Positions 43,106 to 54,118 are shown, numbered from the stretch's first letter. The stretch is 64,000 nt of DNA from Opeltia flavorubescens (GCA_000442125.1 KE546965.1:930001-994000), one strand, 5' to 3'. A program made the numbers and translations. Notes: generated by a model not told the origin, from the letters alone.

Positions 43106-43353
43106 ACAGAGCATTCTATCCGATGTCGCAGATAAGACGTTGGATGGCTGGAGTGGTCTTGATTGGAGGAATGGGAAAATCCGAAGGAAGAATAATCGTA
43201 ATGTCAAATAGCCGTGAACCTTCACATGTAAATAAGGACGTATGCAGCCAACCAAGTGCCTCCCTATGCACATCGCCTGGCGATCTTCTCAAACCAATCT
43301 CCAAATTACTTCCATCCCTAGATACCGCCGTTGGCCCTCGCACGTTACATAAC

Positions 43354-44322
43354 ATGGCCTTCCACACTCCCACAAAGATGCGCTCCCGCCCCACGGCAAG
43401 CAACACCAACAGAAAACCTACCCCGTCCACCCCACCAAGCTCATCCCCCTCCTCGTCCCCCAAACCCGAACCCATCCCCTCCAAAAACGAGCAAATCTCC
43501 CGCCTCCCCTCCACCCTCGACATCCTCCGCATCCTCCTAACCCTCCTCCTCCTCTCCACAACCCTATCCTATTTCATAACCACCAGCTCCCTAACATGGA
43601 ATTACCGCCCACTATGGACCCGACCAGCTAGAATACGCGCATGGCTTGTGAGTCTCCCCTCCTCAACATTCCTCCCTTCCCCACCGACATTACTCCCCTT
43701 CCCCCTCATTACCCTCTCCCTCCATAACCACTAACCCTCCTACCACCCATTCTAGCGCGGTCCCCTCCTCCTCTCCCCCCTCGAACTATCCCTCTACAAC
43801 GGCACCTCCCCCTCCCTCCCCATCCTCCTAGCCTTGAATGGCACAATCTACGACGTCTCCTCCTCCCCTCAAATCTATGGCCCAGGAGGCTCCTACCAAA
43901 TCTTCGCCGGCAGGGACGCAACCCGCGCTTTCATCACCGGCTGCTTTGACACCGACTTAACTGCAGACATTAGGGGAGTGGAGCAAATGTTCGTTCCTAT
44001 GTATGAGGATGAGGAGGAGGGGTATACAGGGGAAGTGGTAGCTACGAAAGTTAAAAAGGTAAGGAGGGAGAGGGATTTGCGGCTAGCGAGGAGGAAAGTC
44101 GAGGATGTTGTTAGGGGGTGGGAGGGATTATTTGATGGGGGGAAGGGGGGCAAGTATTTTCGTGTTGGGAGGGTGGTGGGTGGGGAGAAGGAGTGGGGGG
44201 AGGAGAGGAGGGAGTTGTGTGAGAAGGCTAGGGAGGGGAGGCCGAGGGTTGGGAGGGACGGGGGTGATAGGGATGGTGGTGGGGAGAGGGAAGGGGTGAG
44301 GAGGGCGGGGGATGTTATTTGA
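43354..44322 (+). CDS. Cytochrome b5-like heme/steroid-binding (MAPR-type) protein
   Basis: Deduced exons are 43354-43647 and 43756-44322, giving 286 residues. The N-terminal 50 residues are Pro/Ser/Thr/Lys-rich. A TM helix follows (about 55-72, I-L-R-I-L-L-T-L-L-L-L), then the cytochrome b5-like domain (about 105-175). That domain shows L-Y-N-G-T, A-L-N-G-T-I-Y-D-V-S, Y-G-P-G-G-S-Y-Q-I-F-A-G-R-D-A-T-R-A and F-D-T-D-L, the pattern of membrane-associated progesterone receptor proteins such as Dap1/PGRMC, which bind heme and support P450 reactions. The C-terminal 100 residues are highly charged and Gly/Arg-rich because the coding strand turns extremely G-rich. It follows Gtr2 at 248 nt. Confidence 0.8.
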
Positions 44323-44679
44323 TTGTTTGGTGTGGTGGATGCGAATGGTTTATATTAGATGAAGGTTATGGGTTTACGCTGCTGGTAAAAGATGAGCATA
44401 GGGAGGGTGATGGTCGTTGCGTTCTTCCGAGCAGAGGCACCACAGCACTTCTACGTAAGAATACCATATGAGGACACCATTTGAGAACACGAACTTGGGA
44501 GGAAGAATTGTGACATTCGCAGCTTCTTGGTGTGTAACTCCGCAATTCATCATCTCATGCCACCATTTCCACCCCTCCCCCGACCTTCAACCTCGCCAAC
44601 TCCCTTCCCCTCTTGCCATCATCCAACCCCCATCCAATTCCCTTCCCCATCCTCCTCCAACCCTACACCCCCCACCCAT
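44323..44679. other. Convergent intergenic region
   Basis: Between the MAPR-like gene and the eS25 gene. Strongly pyrimidine-rich on the plus strand (about 44560-44680), which yields proline-rich frames that I regard as artefacts. Confidence 0.5.
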
Positions 44680-45176
44680 CTACTCCGCCGCCGTCACCGC
44701 CCTCGCTATTTCACCCATTAGCCCTCCATCCTCCAAAAAGAAAACCAGAAGATCCAACATACTGTAGATACTCAACTTGCTATGCCCCACCACCTTCTTA
44801 ATCTGCCCCTTCTCCTCAAGATCACTCAACGCCTTCCTCGCCAAGGATCCATTGATCTTCAGCCGATCGACGAGCGTGGCAACGGTGATGAGGCGGTAAG
44901 ATTGGACATCTTTGTACAATTTGTCGGAGGTGGCTTTGTCGAGGATGACGGCGTGGTTGGCTTTGTCTTTGACTGTAGAATTGTGAAAGGAAAAACGTAA
45001 TTAGATTTCAATGGATTTGGTAGAGGAGAGAGAGAGAGGGGTGTTGTTGTAGGTGTACCTTTTCCTTTCGACCACTTCTTCTTTTGTTTCTTGCCGGCAG
45101 ATGCTGCTGCGGGTGCCTGCGGAAGAGATGATCAGCTACCATACCAGTGAGCGCAGACAGTGGAAGAAGGTACCAT
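44680..45176 (-). CDS. rps25: 40S ribosomal protein S25 (eS25)
   Basis: Deduced exons are 45176-45174, 45116-45059, 44972-44763 and 44705-44680, giving 98 residues, the usual fungal length. eS25 is a small-subunit protein near the head, important for IRES and some non-canonical initiation. Nearly the whole sequence is recognisable: G-K-K-Q-K-K-K-W-S-K-G-K at the N-terminus, D-K-L-Y-K-D-V-Q-S-Y-R-L-I-T, V-D-R-L-K-I-N-G-S-L-A-R-K-A-L, and the terminal T-R-A-V-T-A-A-E. The first coding exon is only the ATG. The last intron is 57 nt, a multiple of three, and free of stops, so its retention would insert 19 mostly hydrophobic residues before the last 9 residues. Confidence 0.95.
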
Positions 45177-45854
45177 GATTGCGTGAGAGATGCGCAATGT
45201 TCTCGAAATCGACAAATATCAAAGATCGATATTCGCCGATATTGGAAGTGGGACAGAGTAAGCGAGAGAGCGCTAGACTGCGATAGGTGTAAGCAGAGTC
45301 GCTTTATCAACAGTCATTCTATCGAAAGGCCGAGGCATCATTAATCGATGATCTACGGAGTACGAAGTACAGAAATGGGTTAAGCTTGCAGTCGTCTTGG
45401 TCGAAATCTTCGTCACATGTACCTTAAAGAGGCACTTTGCAATTAATGGAGAAATGCTCTGAAGAGCTCAAAGGCAAAGGCCGTGAAAGCCAATTCGGTT
45501 ATAGGTAGCTGGAACTGTAAATCACCAATGCCACCTCTGCTATGAATATCCAAGAAGGCTATGCGCTATTGTCTCAATGCTATACCCATACGTCAGGAAC
45601 TTACGCAGGCACAGATATAGCACACAAATTGCCCAATTACAGAGGCTCGCTGTTCACGTTCACAGTCGAGGCGTGATAGACAGGACCAATTGCGGATCTA
45701 TCATGCAGCCCACACGGATCGAGACTGCGCTTGTGGAGCAGTCGCGTAGAGTAATCATCATCTTCAATCCTCATCGCGGCATAGACAAAGTATCATGATT
45801 TGGTCGACATAGGTTCAGATTTCCAAGTGTGCATAGATTGTGCTCTCCATTCCA
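45177..45854. other. Divergent promoter region
   Basis: Between the eS25 gene (minus) and a secreted-protein gene (plus). Short frames only; the part next to eS25 should hold its promoter. Confidence 0.5.
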
Positions 45855-46601
45855 ATGTTCGGCTGCAAATTACTCCCGAGTCTGATCCTGATCTTGAGCC
45901 TAGCGACCGCAACCCACGAAGTGGACATCAGGATAGAACGGACTTGGATTATCGCCGGGGAGCCAGAGTCGTTCATAGCAGCAACCTGCTTCAACATTCG
46001 ACCAGGTGAATGTTGTAAACCGCCAATGCATTACCCCGACGCGACAACAACGGTTTCATTTCGCCATCTGCTAGTTTGGGACATTGCAGCTGTATGGCAA
46101 GATCGTGATAGGCTTGGGTCTGGCAGTGGACATGTAACGACGGGTTGCTCCGGACCATTGCTGGCTTCCCGACGCGGACCAGGAACATGGCTTTGGCGTC
46201 AACCCTCAACATCGTCGACGCGTGGTCACCCCGCTCATGGGGCCTCGTACATCAGATTGCCTTCAATCCTACCGCCTGATCCACGCGTTGCCCGCAACCT
46301 TATTGTGGAGGGCGTACTAGGTCTTGTATGGAGTAGAGGAAGATGGTTTTCGAACGATGCCACTAAAAAGCTGCTCGGAGATAAGTACAGCATCCACGCA
46401 ATAAGAAGAGGACGGCGAGATATACGATCTCTTTCCAAAGGAATCGTGTTTGCTCGACCGGCGAGTAGTACAAAGTATCCAGATTCTTTGCAGGTCAATG
46501 GGACTGTATACACCGCCAATCATGTCGGGAACTTCATCTACCTCGACAAAGATGGCAATCTGTTGAATTTTACTGACTGGTTTTTGCATGTTGGGAATTG
46601 A
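45855..46601 (+). CDS. Secreted hypothetical protein
   Basis: Single-exon frame of 248 residues starting at the ATG directly before a signal peptide (L-L-P-S-L-I-L-I-L-S-L-A-T-A-T). The mature region begins with an I-E-R-T-W-I-I-A-G-E-P segment and C-F-N-I-R-P-G-E-C-C-K-P-P, giving three close cysteines. It has an S-F-R-H-L-L-V-W-D-I-A-A-V-W-Q block and ends with V-N-G-T-V-Y-T followed by F-I-Y-L-D-K-D-G-N-L-L. I believe similar proteins of unknown function occur in other plant-associated ascomycetes, but I cannot name a family. The open frame over its full length and the clear signal peptide support a real gene. Confidence 0.65.
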   Translation: MFGCKLLPSLILILSLATATHEVDIRIERTWIIAGEPESFIAATCFNIRPGECCKPPMHYPDATTTVSFRHLLVWDIAAVWQDRDRLGSGSGHVTTGCSGPLLASRRGPGTWLWRQPSTSSTRGHPAHGASYIRLPSILPPDPRVARNLIVEGVLGLVWSRGRWFSNDATKKLLGDKYSIHAIRRGRRDIRSLSKGIVFARPASSTKYPDSLQVNGTVYTANHVGNFIYLDKDGNLLNFTDWFLHVGN

Positions 46602-46694
46602 CCGTATCAACGTGAAGGATCGGCGTCTCGAAGACCAACGTTCCCGCGGGTTGAAGGATGGTCAACATCTGTTACCTCTTTCTTACGAGGATCA

Positions 46695-47536
46695 CTACGA
46701 TACTTCCAGAACCTCTGGATCACCGAATTCAAGTTCTGCGTCCTGAAGCCAAATTGATAGATGCCACCTCCTGAGCCCTGGCCACCAATTTGCCCTTTCA
46801 TCGTTCGTCTCTTTCCCTGGTTGCTTCAGGTCCATCCAAACTAATTTTGCCTTAGGGCTGTAGATATTTGCGGTGAGTCTGTACCACGCATCTGTCCCGC
46901 AAAGGACTTCCTTGGGTTCGCCTTCTGGTAGAGGAGGCTGCACCGACAGATTTGGAAGTCCTAATCGCTTCAGAAAATTACTTGAAAAAGGAAATGTGGG
47001 TGTCCAGAAACTAAGGTGTTGCAAAGAGGCGGTGAAGAAGGGTTCGTCGACGCTGGGGTCTTCTGGATAGAGTTGTACGGTGAATGGTGGAGCGGAGAAG
47101 TCACCAGTATACTTGAAACGAGCGATATGTTTGGGGATATTCCAATTCTTACGGCCTAGCACGGACATAAGCAGACGTGAATGCACAAGACCTAAATCAT
47201 ACCATTGTAAGTTGTATCTCGTTGACTGACGTAGATGCGGGTTATCCGGGCGTACGATCCATGTCCCCCGGGCACATCAAAGTTGCCAGGTAGCAATATC
47301 ATCTCATCGTATGGTCCAACAGGTGTTGAGCTGTACCGTAGAAGTTGGATCATTGCAAGGCCGCCTTTCCATGTACCGGCCTCGGTGAATCTCTCCGAGG
47401 ATGCCTCAAGAGGCTCGTATGCTAAATCGCGAGGAAGCTTATTCTTTGCAGAAACGTAAAACGTGCCAACATAACCGGAATATTGGCATTTCCAAGGCGG
47501 TGGTGCTATTGGAATCGGAAGCTGCTGATCTGCCAT
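46695..47536 (-). CDS. Acetoacetate decarboxylase-like fold protein
   Basis: Deduced exons are 47536-47203 and 47155-46695, giving 264 residues (47-nt intron, GTATGA donor, GCTAG acceptor). The layout matches fungal proteins of the acetoacetate-decarboxylase-like superfamily. Seen: P-P-P-W-K-C at the start, K-G-G-L-A-M-I-Q-L-L-R-Y-S near 60, P-V-G-P-Y-D-E-M-I-L-L-P-G near 75, then R-I-T-R-I-Y-V-S and N-G-R-K-N-W-N-I-P-K-H at the splice junction, and a final W-W-P-G segment. The R-K-N-W-N-I-P-K-H block corresponds to the family's active-site region, but I cannot confirm the catalytic lysine. No signal peptide. Enzymatic function is unknown. Confidence 0.7.
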
Positions 47537-47788
47537 ATTGGTAGCGAAACTTCCAATCCCACTGGATAGAATGAGTCGTCCGGTTTTGGGAATAGGGATT
47601 TTTGCCTGATTGATCTATTCTATGCGGTCCCAATGGTGGAAGCTGTGTCCAGGCAAAGTCATCGGGGATGGGTGGGGTGAGCTGAAGCTTCGTATGCAAG
47701 CTGATTACCGAGGCGGGAGCTAGTGCAAAGCCATCGGCGCTTATCAGACTTATATCCGACGGTCTTCAGTGGGTTGTAATGAGGAGCT

Positions 47789-49489
47789 TCAGGTGACTGC
47801 TTGATCGGGCCGACGGTAATGGAAAGTGTCTTCGATGGTTGATGTATAGCCAAGCTGAGTAGATAATCCCAATGCTGGTGTATCATCCGAAGTCGCACCC
47901 TCGGGCATCTTGGCAGGTGATAAGTCCAGTGAGTTACCCTCGTCAAACATATCTTCAGGACCCAAGCCATCAAGATAATCATCCCGTCGTTGCCACGGAA
48001 TATCTTCACCGTCTGGCGTAAAGTGTCCTATCACGAATTGTTCCATGTTGCCAAGCATATACCTGACGCTTTCATCGTCAAAAGAGAGCCATGAGGATTT
48101 CAGTTGCCCGAACGGTGCCTTAAGTGACAGGCTGAATACTTTCGGAGCACTCCATTGAGCTCTCCACACGTATACTGTTGGCTCCGGTATTGCGCATTGG
48201 ATGAGAAGCATGTCGACAAATCCAGGATGCCATTGTATTGATTTGATGGGGGCGTGGTGGATCAGTGACGCCACAGACTGTCCAGATTGTGGTGCGTAGA
48301 TGCGTAGAGTCGAAGGTGTAGTACCATCTCTGGAGGCCAGAAGGCTACCATCAATGTTAAAATCCATGATAGTTATGCCATGACTTCCCTCTTTCGCGCT
48401 AGGAAAGGAATCGACTAGAGGCGACACAGCAGGTTGTCTCGCCTCAGAATATTCTCTCGTACGTGAAGGGCCAAGCTCTTCTTGCCAGACTATCTCATGA
48501 GGATTGTCAATCGTTGGATGATGGAAGAATGTGAATCTCGGCATAAACTACGAATTTATTAGCATTACATTGGTCATGGGAAACTCGGGCGATGCAAGCA
48601 TACGGATTTCTTATTTAAAATCGTAACTCTCCCATCATAGTCGCCTATTGCCAGGCATTCCCCATCTGGGCTCCATTCCACACATCTGATGCCGAAATTT
48701 AATTCGTCTTCAGGCAAGGAGTATGTCTTGAATAGATGTCCATCTGCTGTGAGAAGCAACACACGGTAGCCGACACTTGCGGTGTCCCATACAGCTAGCC
48801 AATTACCATCGGGGCTATATCTAATGCCGCACGCGTCAACCGTCGTTAGCTCGAGTGTTGTCAATATCTCATAAGTTGAAGGTGCCATGATCATTAGGGT
48901 ATCGTGCGATCCAGGCCTGGTGAGTAGAGCCCAATGTCCAGTGGTCGGCCTATAACTGTAGCATTCTGGTACTGACTTCGGATCTTTGACTTCTATGGCC
49001 CGCTTGGTGGTGAGTGACCAGATTTGAATTTTAAAACCGAAGTCAGAGAAAACCATGACTTCATCAGGTGTACGTCCAAAATCCACATTGGCGAGCTTGG
49101 TTAAAAATGTTGCACCGCTAATTTCTGCGTACATCTGAGACTTCTCGACATCATATATAATGATTCTATTATCGTCCGCAAGAATCAAACGACCCTTGCT
49201 GGCCATTTCTTGACTTGTACCATCCCCAACTTTTCGAAACATCGACATGGCTCTCGGCACCTTGTACCATCGCAAGAATCGACATGAGGTAGCGAGGCCG
49301 GTTGGCAGATCATACTGTTGCACAATTGCAGCTGCTGTAGACGAGCGGACAAGTAATTGTGAACGGTCAATTACAGCAATCTGAGCACCGTCGGGCGAAG
49401 GCACCGCTGGCTGAGTACCTATGTCTTCGTCAGCGTGATCGCCTTATCCAGACGGGATACATACAAGAGAAAGCTTGCCTTCCCGCCAT
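47789..49489 (-). CDS. WD40 protein of the WDR8/WRAP73 family
   Basis: Deduced exons are 49489-49465, 49418-48604 and 48547-47789, giving 532 residues. WDR8 proteins (fission yeast Wdr8 and human WRAP73) work with a centrosomal/spindle-pole partner to tether minus-end motors. The first exon is only 25 nt. WD-like blades are visible: S-P-D-G-A-Q-I-A-V-I (about 15-24), Y-S-P-D-G-N-W-L-A-V-W-D (about 200), W-S-P-D-G-E-C-L-A-I-G-D-Y-D-G (about 260), and M-D-F-N-I-D-G-S-L-L-A-S-R-D (about 340). The family-typical I-Q-W-H-P and P-T-V-Y-V-W follow. The acidic C-terminus ends with D-T-F-H-Y. Splice phases agree. Divergence from other WD40 families makes the subfamily call probable rather than certain. 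Confidence 0.8.
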
Positions 49490-49831
49490 CAAAGCAAGAG
49501 AGCGATGCGCAAAGACATGATGCGACAAAAAATAAGAGCTTGTTTAATGATGCGCTCATAGTAAACAAACCGGGACCGTTTGCCGTGTCTAGCCGCCTTC
49601 AAGCGACTTAGCTACGACGACTTGAATGCCCTTGATGCAATACCTGTAGAATTTCTTAATAGGAGTGGAATTGTTCACACTTCTCCTGCTATACGTCAAA
49701 TCAGACCGTAGCTCTAATCTACATATGGTCAGCAATTTTCTAGATCGGAAGTCTAACATAAACATATGTATGATCATATGTATCAGGTCTATCATTCCAC
49801 ATCATCGTTTTATGTACAAATCGCAAGAATC

Positions 49832-51831
49832 TCAGAAGCCAGCCGGTTGGGGTGCTCGAGGTAACTCTGGTTCGTCAAGATTTTCTGAACATGCCTCGGT
49901 CCAAATTCTAGGGGTGAATTTGTCTGCAACGGCTTTGAATGCCTCCTGCCAATAATTAGCCATCTCTTGATATTTGCTGTGCGAGAAAGTACCAGAGTGC
50001 AGAAGCTTTCATCCCCATCCAGATGTTTTCCCGGCAGTCTGCAACCTGGAATAGTGACCGGGCGATCATTATACCTGACTCTTACGTAAAAGCCTTGTAG
50101 CTTCGCTTTCTCATTCTCAGTCAAATCCTGGACTGGCTTCCGCATGATGACTGAGGAAGCCTTAGTATTTTTCCTGGATGAGCCGAGAAAAGACTGGCGA
50201 GGGGCGGGCGCCGCGGGCTTCGAGTCTTCAAATCTTGCTGATTCGTCCCTGAAAAGCTCGACCGCAATGTGGCTTGTGTAGGGAGGCCATTTTTCATCTT
50301 CGAAAGCCCCAAGGCTAGAGAGTATAGCAGCCAACGTCGTATCGTGACAGCCGCTCATCGCAAATTTGATGCCATTCTCTCCACCCCTTCCTCTGCCAAG
50401 GTCACCATCCACGCCAGCGATCTCTAGCAAGCCATCATTACCACTTCCCTCAGCGCTACCTACCATACGCGTAACAATATCACCGACAAGAGCGCCAATT
50501 CCGAGTTTCCGGTACTCTTCACTTTCCTTGTAGCCAGAAAACCATTCTTCCGTGCCAATCTTGTCAATAATCTCGCGACCCCTTGTATCATAAAATGCCG
50601 ATGGAAGACGCGTCTTTGGGCCATGAGCAAGGGTTGAATTCACTGTATCCATGATACCTGAAAGCCGTGGATGCGAGTCGACTGCCACACGTGATCCTTC
50701 AGGCATCCACTTTGATATCAAGGAACTCAGATAATCCATCTCCTTGCTTTCATTCCCTACATGTGAAAAGTAAGTAAGCTAATGAATTATAGTTGCTAAA
50801 TTTGCATGAGGCATACATCTATCAGCTGTACGCTGGGCGAAGGCTCTGCTTAATTGCCTGAATCGTCGGCAATTTCCTTCATTTGGGAAAAGTGTTTCAT
50901 CGGCTGGAGCCCGCGTAATTATTGTAGGAGGAGGGAATGATGCAGTCCGGGCAGAAAGGGGATACATTCCGACAAAACTTTGTTGAACCGAGTCCAAGGC
51001 TCGTTGCATCGGCGTTGCCCGCAAGTAAATCATATCGGCATTACTGATGATTTTTGGCATGAAACCAAGCTGATGAACATAGAGGTGACGGAACCTTTCA
51101 CCCAATGCAAGAGTAGTTTCGCGTCCCTTGTCGGTCAATTCGCCCAGCTGGCTGAATTCACCTTAGCATCAGATTGATATAATCCGTTGCAAGTGATCTC
51201 ACCAGACGGTGTCGACCTTTCCTTCCGTACCTGCAGCGAGTACGGGTCTATCGTCATCACCAAAGGTTTCAATGCGACGTCGCCACTGGAAATCGTTCCA
51301 TGACGACCAATCAGTATTTGTCATGACAACGCTTGAGAATCGCTTTGCAGCATTGCAATACGGCCAGTCTATGTCACCACATCAGAGGAAGCACAGAAGT
51401 ACGTTGAGTAGGTCATGATTATACATGGAGCTAGTCCGGCCTAGGAAAATTGCGTGAGTCTTTTAGAGCCTCCATGAGATGAGATATTCTTACATTCTGG
51501 AAACGAGCCGAGACCGGGCTTCGTTCTCCTATACAAGACCTTTAGAAAATTCCATGTCCGTGGGCAATTACGGAGAGATGAATTACCGTGGCGCAAGAGC
51601 TACAGAAGGAAATTTATTATCAGTCTTCGAACATTCCGACGAAGAATTCACAAGCAGTACTCGTGAGCGGACGGAAAGAAAATTATCATTGTGTCATTCG
51701 AATTCATGGCAATTGCGTAGGGCTAATATGATCAAACATACTATCTGCACTAATTGGAGTGTAAGATTTTTGGGATACAATGTTCGTAGCTCCTCATCCG
51801 TATATGGTCCTCGGGGGGTCAAAGTAGTCAT
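49832..51831 (-). CDS. Histidine acid phosphatase, 8 exons with micro-exons
   Basis: Deduced exons are 51831-51742, 51599-51587, 51527-51493, 51440-51425, 51368-51203, 51151-50817, 50756-49993 and 49945-49832, giving 510 residues. Branch-2 histidine phosphatases hydrolyse phosphomonoesters via a phospho-histidine. The catalytic R-H-G-E-R-S-P (residues 33-39) is assembled across two splice junctions: exon 2 (13 nt) encodes L-L-R-H plus one base. The downstream H-D pair lies in S-G-C-H-D-T-T near 356. Also seen are Y-L-R-A-T-P-M-Q-R-A-L-D-S and E-L-T-D-K-G-R-E-T-T, both family hallmarks. No signal peptide, so probably cytosolic or mitochondrial, as in the ACP6-like branch. All eight exons keep phase. 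It starts 217 nt from the divergent PPR gene. Confidence 0.85.
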
Positions 51832-52048
51832 GGCGAGGCTGTCCTCTTGCAATTGGCAATTACCAGCCTATCAGCCTAAGCATATCCAGGGCCATCGCAC
51901 AGGCCATACAGTCGATGACGGACAAGGGAAGTTGTAGTATCACAGCGTGGCTGCTCTAGCTAGTTTTGGTAACTGCAAGTGTGTTCATATCACTAAGTGA
52001 CACTCACCGGCGAACTCGCATGTTTTCCTGCATAACGGACAGTATCTC
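51832..52048. promoter_or_regulatory. Divergent promoter, acid phosphatase and PPR genes
   Basis: Only 217 nt separate the two start codons, so the genes must share a bidirectional promoter. No clear TATA box is visible. Confidence 0.5.
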
Positions 52049-54118
52049 ATGATAATACCCTACAGCTGCTTACGATGCGGTCACCGGCTTCTGCAGAGGA
52101 GCCATCGAATGAGATGTTACAGCTATATCTCACTACACCAGAACATTCAGAATTCCGATGGCCTGCGAAGAGAAAACTGCGAGAGCCAGCCAGCTCACAG
52201 CAACGATACCCCCCGTTCCGTCGATGCCACTCAACCTAGAAGCAGTCGATTAAGAGGACTTAAGAGAGCGCCGCAACTATCATCGGAAGATGACTCCACA
52301 CTAGAAGCCCTGTTCTCCTCCCAACTAGCGCAGCAACGGGTGAATAGCGAGACAAGATATTCAAAAACGCCCTTCATCAGAACCGAGAATCAGCCTGAAC
52401 ATCCTAGGATTCGAGAGACAGCTGAGCTTCAAAGTTCAAGAACCACGTCCGATCAGGCAGATCATCACACCCGAGTGGCTGATCGACTTGATCAGATTAT
52501 CGCAGGGTTGCAGCAACAGGAGAAGCAAATCGCGGACTTGATAGCTGAAACGAGGCTCTTGTATGGCAGCATCAAGGCTCCAGCTCCACCCAACAAGCTC
52601 AAAATTACCTTCCCCAATGCCAAAGGTCAGATAGGGGAGTGGGACGATACTGCCAAGGCACGAAGGGTTACTACGCTGATCAAAAACCTCGCGAGAGCAA
52701 CGGACCGCTATGATGTTGCATGGGTTGCTCAATTATGGCAAAAATATCAGCAGTCGCCTGACTGTACACAACTTGACCGCAGCAGTCGCGAAATTCTTTA
52801 CGTTCATTTCCTATCAGCCTTTTTCGAACTATCCCGCCAGGAACAGGCGATCCAGGTATGGAATCACATGTTGCAATCCGATACCACGCCAAACGAAAGG
52901 CATTGGAACGCGATGCTGAAGGGTTGTTCTAAAGCCCGCGATTTCGCGTCATTGCAAGAAGTCTGGAGCAACATGGTATCCACAGGCATCGAGCCAGACC
53001 AGATACTCTGGACAACGTACATCCACGGTCTAATCATGTGTGGGCAGTGGAATTCAGGCCTTCGGGCCCTCGACAATTTAGGCGCGAGATGGAACGCAGC
53101 CAAAAAGCGCAAAGCCTCAAAACTCCGAAATTCCACCACAACAAGACACTCACAACCAATCCCGCCGGAAAAGAAGTACGACCCAAATATCCCCTCCTTA
53201 GCCCCCGTTCAAGGCGCAATAACAGCCCTCACTGTGGTCCAGCGGCACGCCCTCTGCTTCCCGCTCCTCACCTGGGCCACCTCCCATTCCATCCCCCTCA
53301 CGACCGAAGTCTTCAACATCCTGCTCCGGCCTGCCGTCCGCACCTCCGACACCCCTAGAATTCAAAAGATCTTCTCCCTCATGCACGCCCACAACTGTCC
53401 TGCCGACGAAGCAACCTACACAATCCTCCTCGACGGCCACATATCCTCATCCTCATCTTCCACAAGAAGCGGATTCTCTAATCTGTCCCCAACCGAGCAA
53501 AAAGACTCCATCCTAAAAATCCTTGACGATATGACCGCCCACGGCATCTCCATAGACAAGCGTACCTACGGAACCATCCTCCGTACCCTCCTATCCCCAG
53601 AACGAGGCGTTTCTAACGACGACGCCGTCCGCGCCGTCCTAGCACACATGTCCAAGAACAACGTCCTACCAGACTCCTACATCTACCACATGCTCATCAC
53701 CCACCATTTCTCCCTTTCCCCTCCTGATATCCCGGCTGTAGAAGCCATCTGGTCACGCATAAAAGTCGAACGGCCAAACCTCCAGTCCGTGTTTTACGAG
53801 AAAATGGTCGTAGGCTACGCGAGCGTGAGGGCGGTGGAGCGGATGATGTTTTTCCTGCGGAGGATCGTGCAGGAGGGGAATAGTCCGCGCTGGGGCTGTT
53901 TGGTCGTGGTGTTGAGGTCTCTTGTGGAGCTTCAGGAGTGGGAGTTGGTGAGGGAGTTGGTGGATGATGTTGAGGATGTTGGGGTGGGGTTGATGAGGTA
54001 TGCGGATGCGAATGTGGCGAGTATTTCGAAAGATGAATTTTGGGGCGTTGTGGAGAGGTTGGAGTTGGAGAGGGAGTGGAGAGAATTTAATAAAGGATAC
54101 GTAAATAAAGTCGTGTGA
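52049..54118 (+). CDS. Mitochondrial pentatricopeptide-repeat (PPR) protein
   Basis: Single-exon frame of 689 residues. PPR proteins bind organellar RNA and control its processing or translation. The N-terminus (residues 1-30, rich in R, S, Y and L without acids) looks like a mitochondrial targeting peptide. A charged, Gln-rich region with a short coiled coil (about 140-175) precedes repeats. Repeat signatures occur near 280-350 (N-E-R-H-W-N-A-M-L-K-G-C, then P-D-Q-I-L-W-T-T-Y-I-H-G-L), near 425-470 (A-D-E-A-T-Y-T-I-L-L-D-G-H), and near 500-590 (I-D-K-R-T-Y-G-T-I-L, then P-D-S-Y-I-Y-H-M-L-I). I do not recognise a specific yeast counterpart. Coding-strand composition changes from C-rich to G-rich near 53820. 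Confidence 0.85.
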   Translation: MIIPYSCLRCGHRLLQRSHRMRCYSYISLHQNIQNSDGLRRENCESQPAHSNDTPRSVDATQPRSSRLRGLKRAPQLSSEDDSTLEALFSSQLAQQRVNSETRYSKTPFIRTENQPEHPRIRETAELQSSRTTSDQADHHTRVADRLDQIIAGLQQQEKQIADLIAETRLLYGSIKAPAPPNKLKITFPNAKGQIGEWDDTAKARRVTTLIKNLARATDRYDVAWVAQLWQKYQQSPDCTQLDRSSREILYVHFLSAFFELSRQEQAIQVWNHMLQSDTTPNERHWNAMLKGCSKARDFASLQEVWSNMVSTGIEPDQILWTTYIHGLIMCGQWNSGLRALDNLGARWNAAKKRKASKLRNSTTTRHSQPIPPEKKYDPNIPSLAPVQGAITALTVVQRHALCFPLLTWATSHSIPLTTEVFNILLRPAVRTSDTPRIQKIFSLMHAHNCPADEATYTILLDGHISSSSSSTRSGFSNLSPTEQKDSILKILDDMTAHGISIDKRTYGTILRTLLSPERGVSNDDAVRAVLAHMSKNNVLPDSYIYHMLITHHFSLSPPDIPAVEAIWSRIKVERPNLQSVFYEKMVVGYASVRAVERMMFFLRRIVQEGNSPRWGCLVVVLRSLVELQEWELVRELVDDVEDVGVGLMRYADANVASISKDEFWGVVERLELEREWREFNKGYVNKVV

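Noticed and set aside
46607-46801. Separate 64-codon minus-strand frame
   Set aside because: Shadow frame of the 3' exon of the acetoacetate-decarboxylase-like gene.
47659-48009. 116-codon minus-strand frame
   Set aside because: Overlaps the WDR8 3' exon in another frame and contains no motif.
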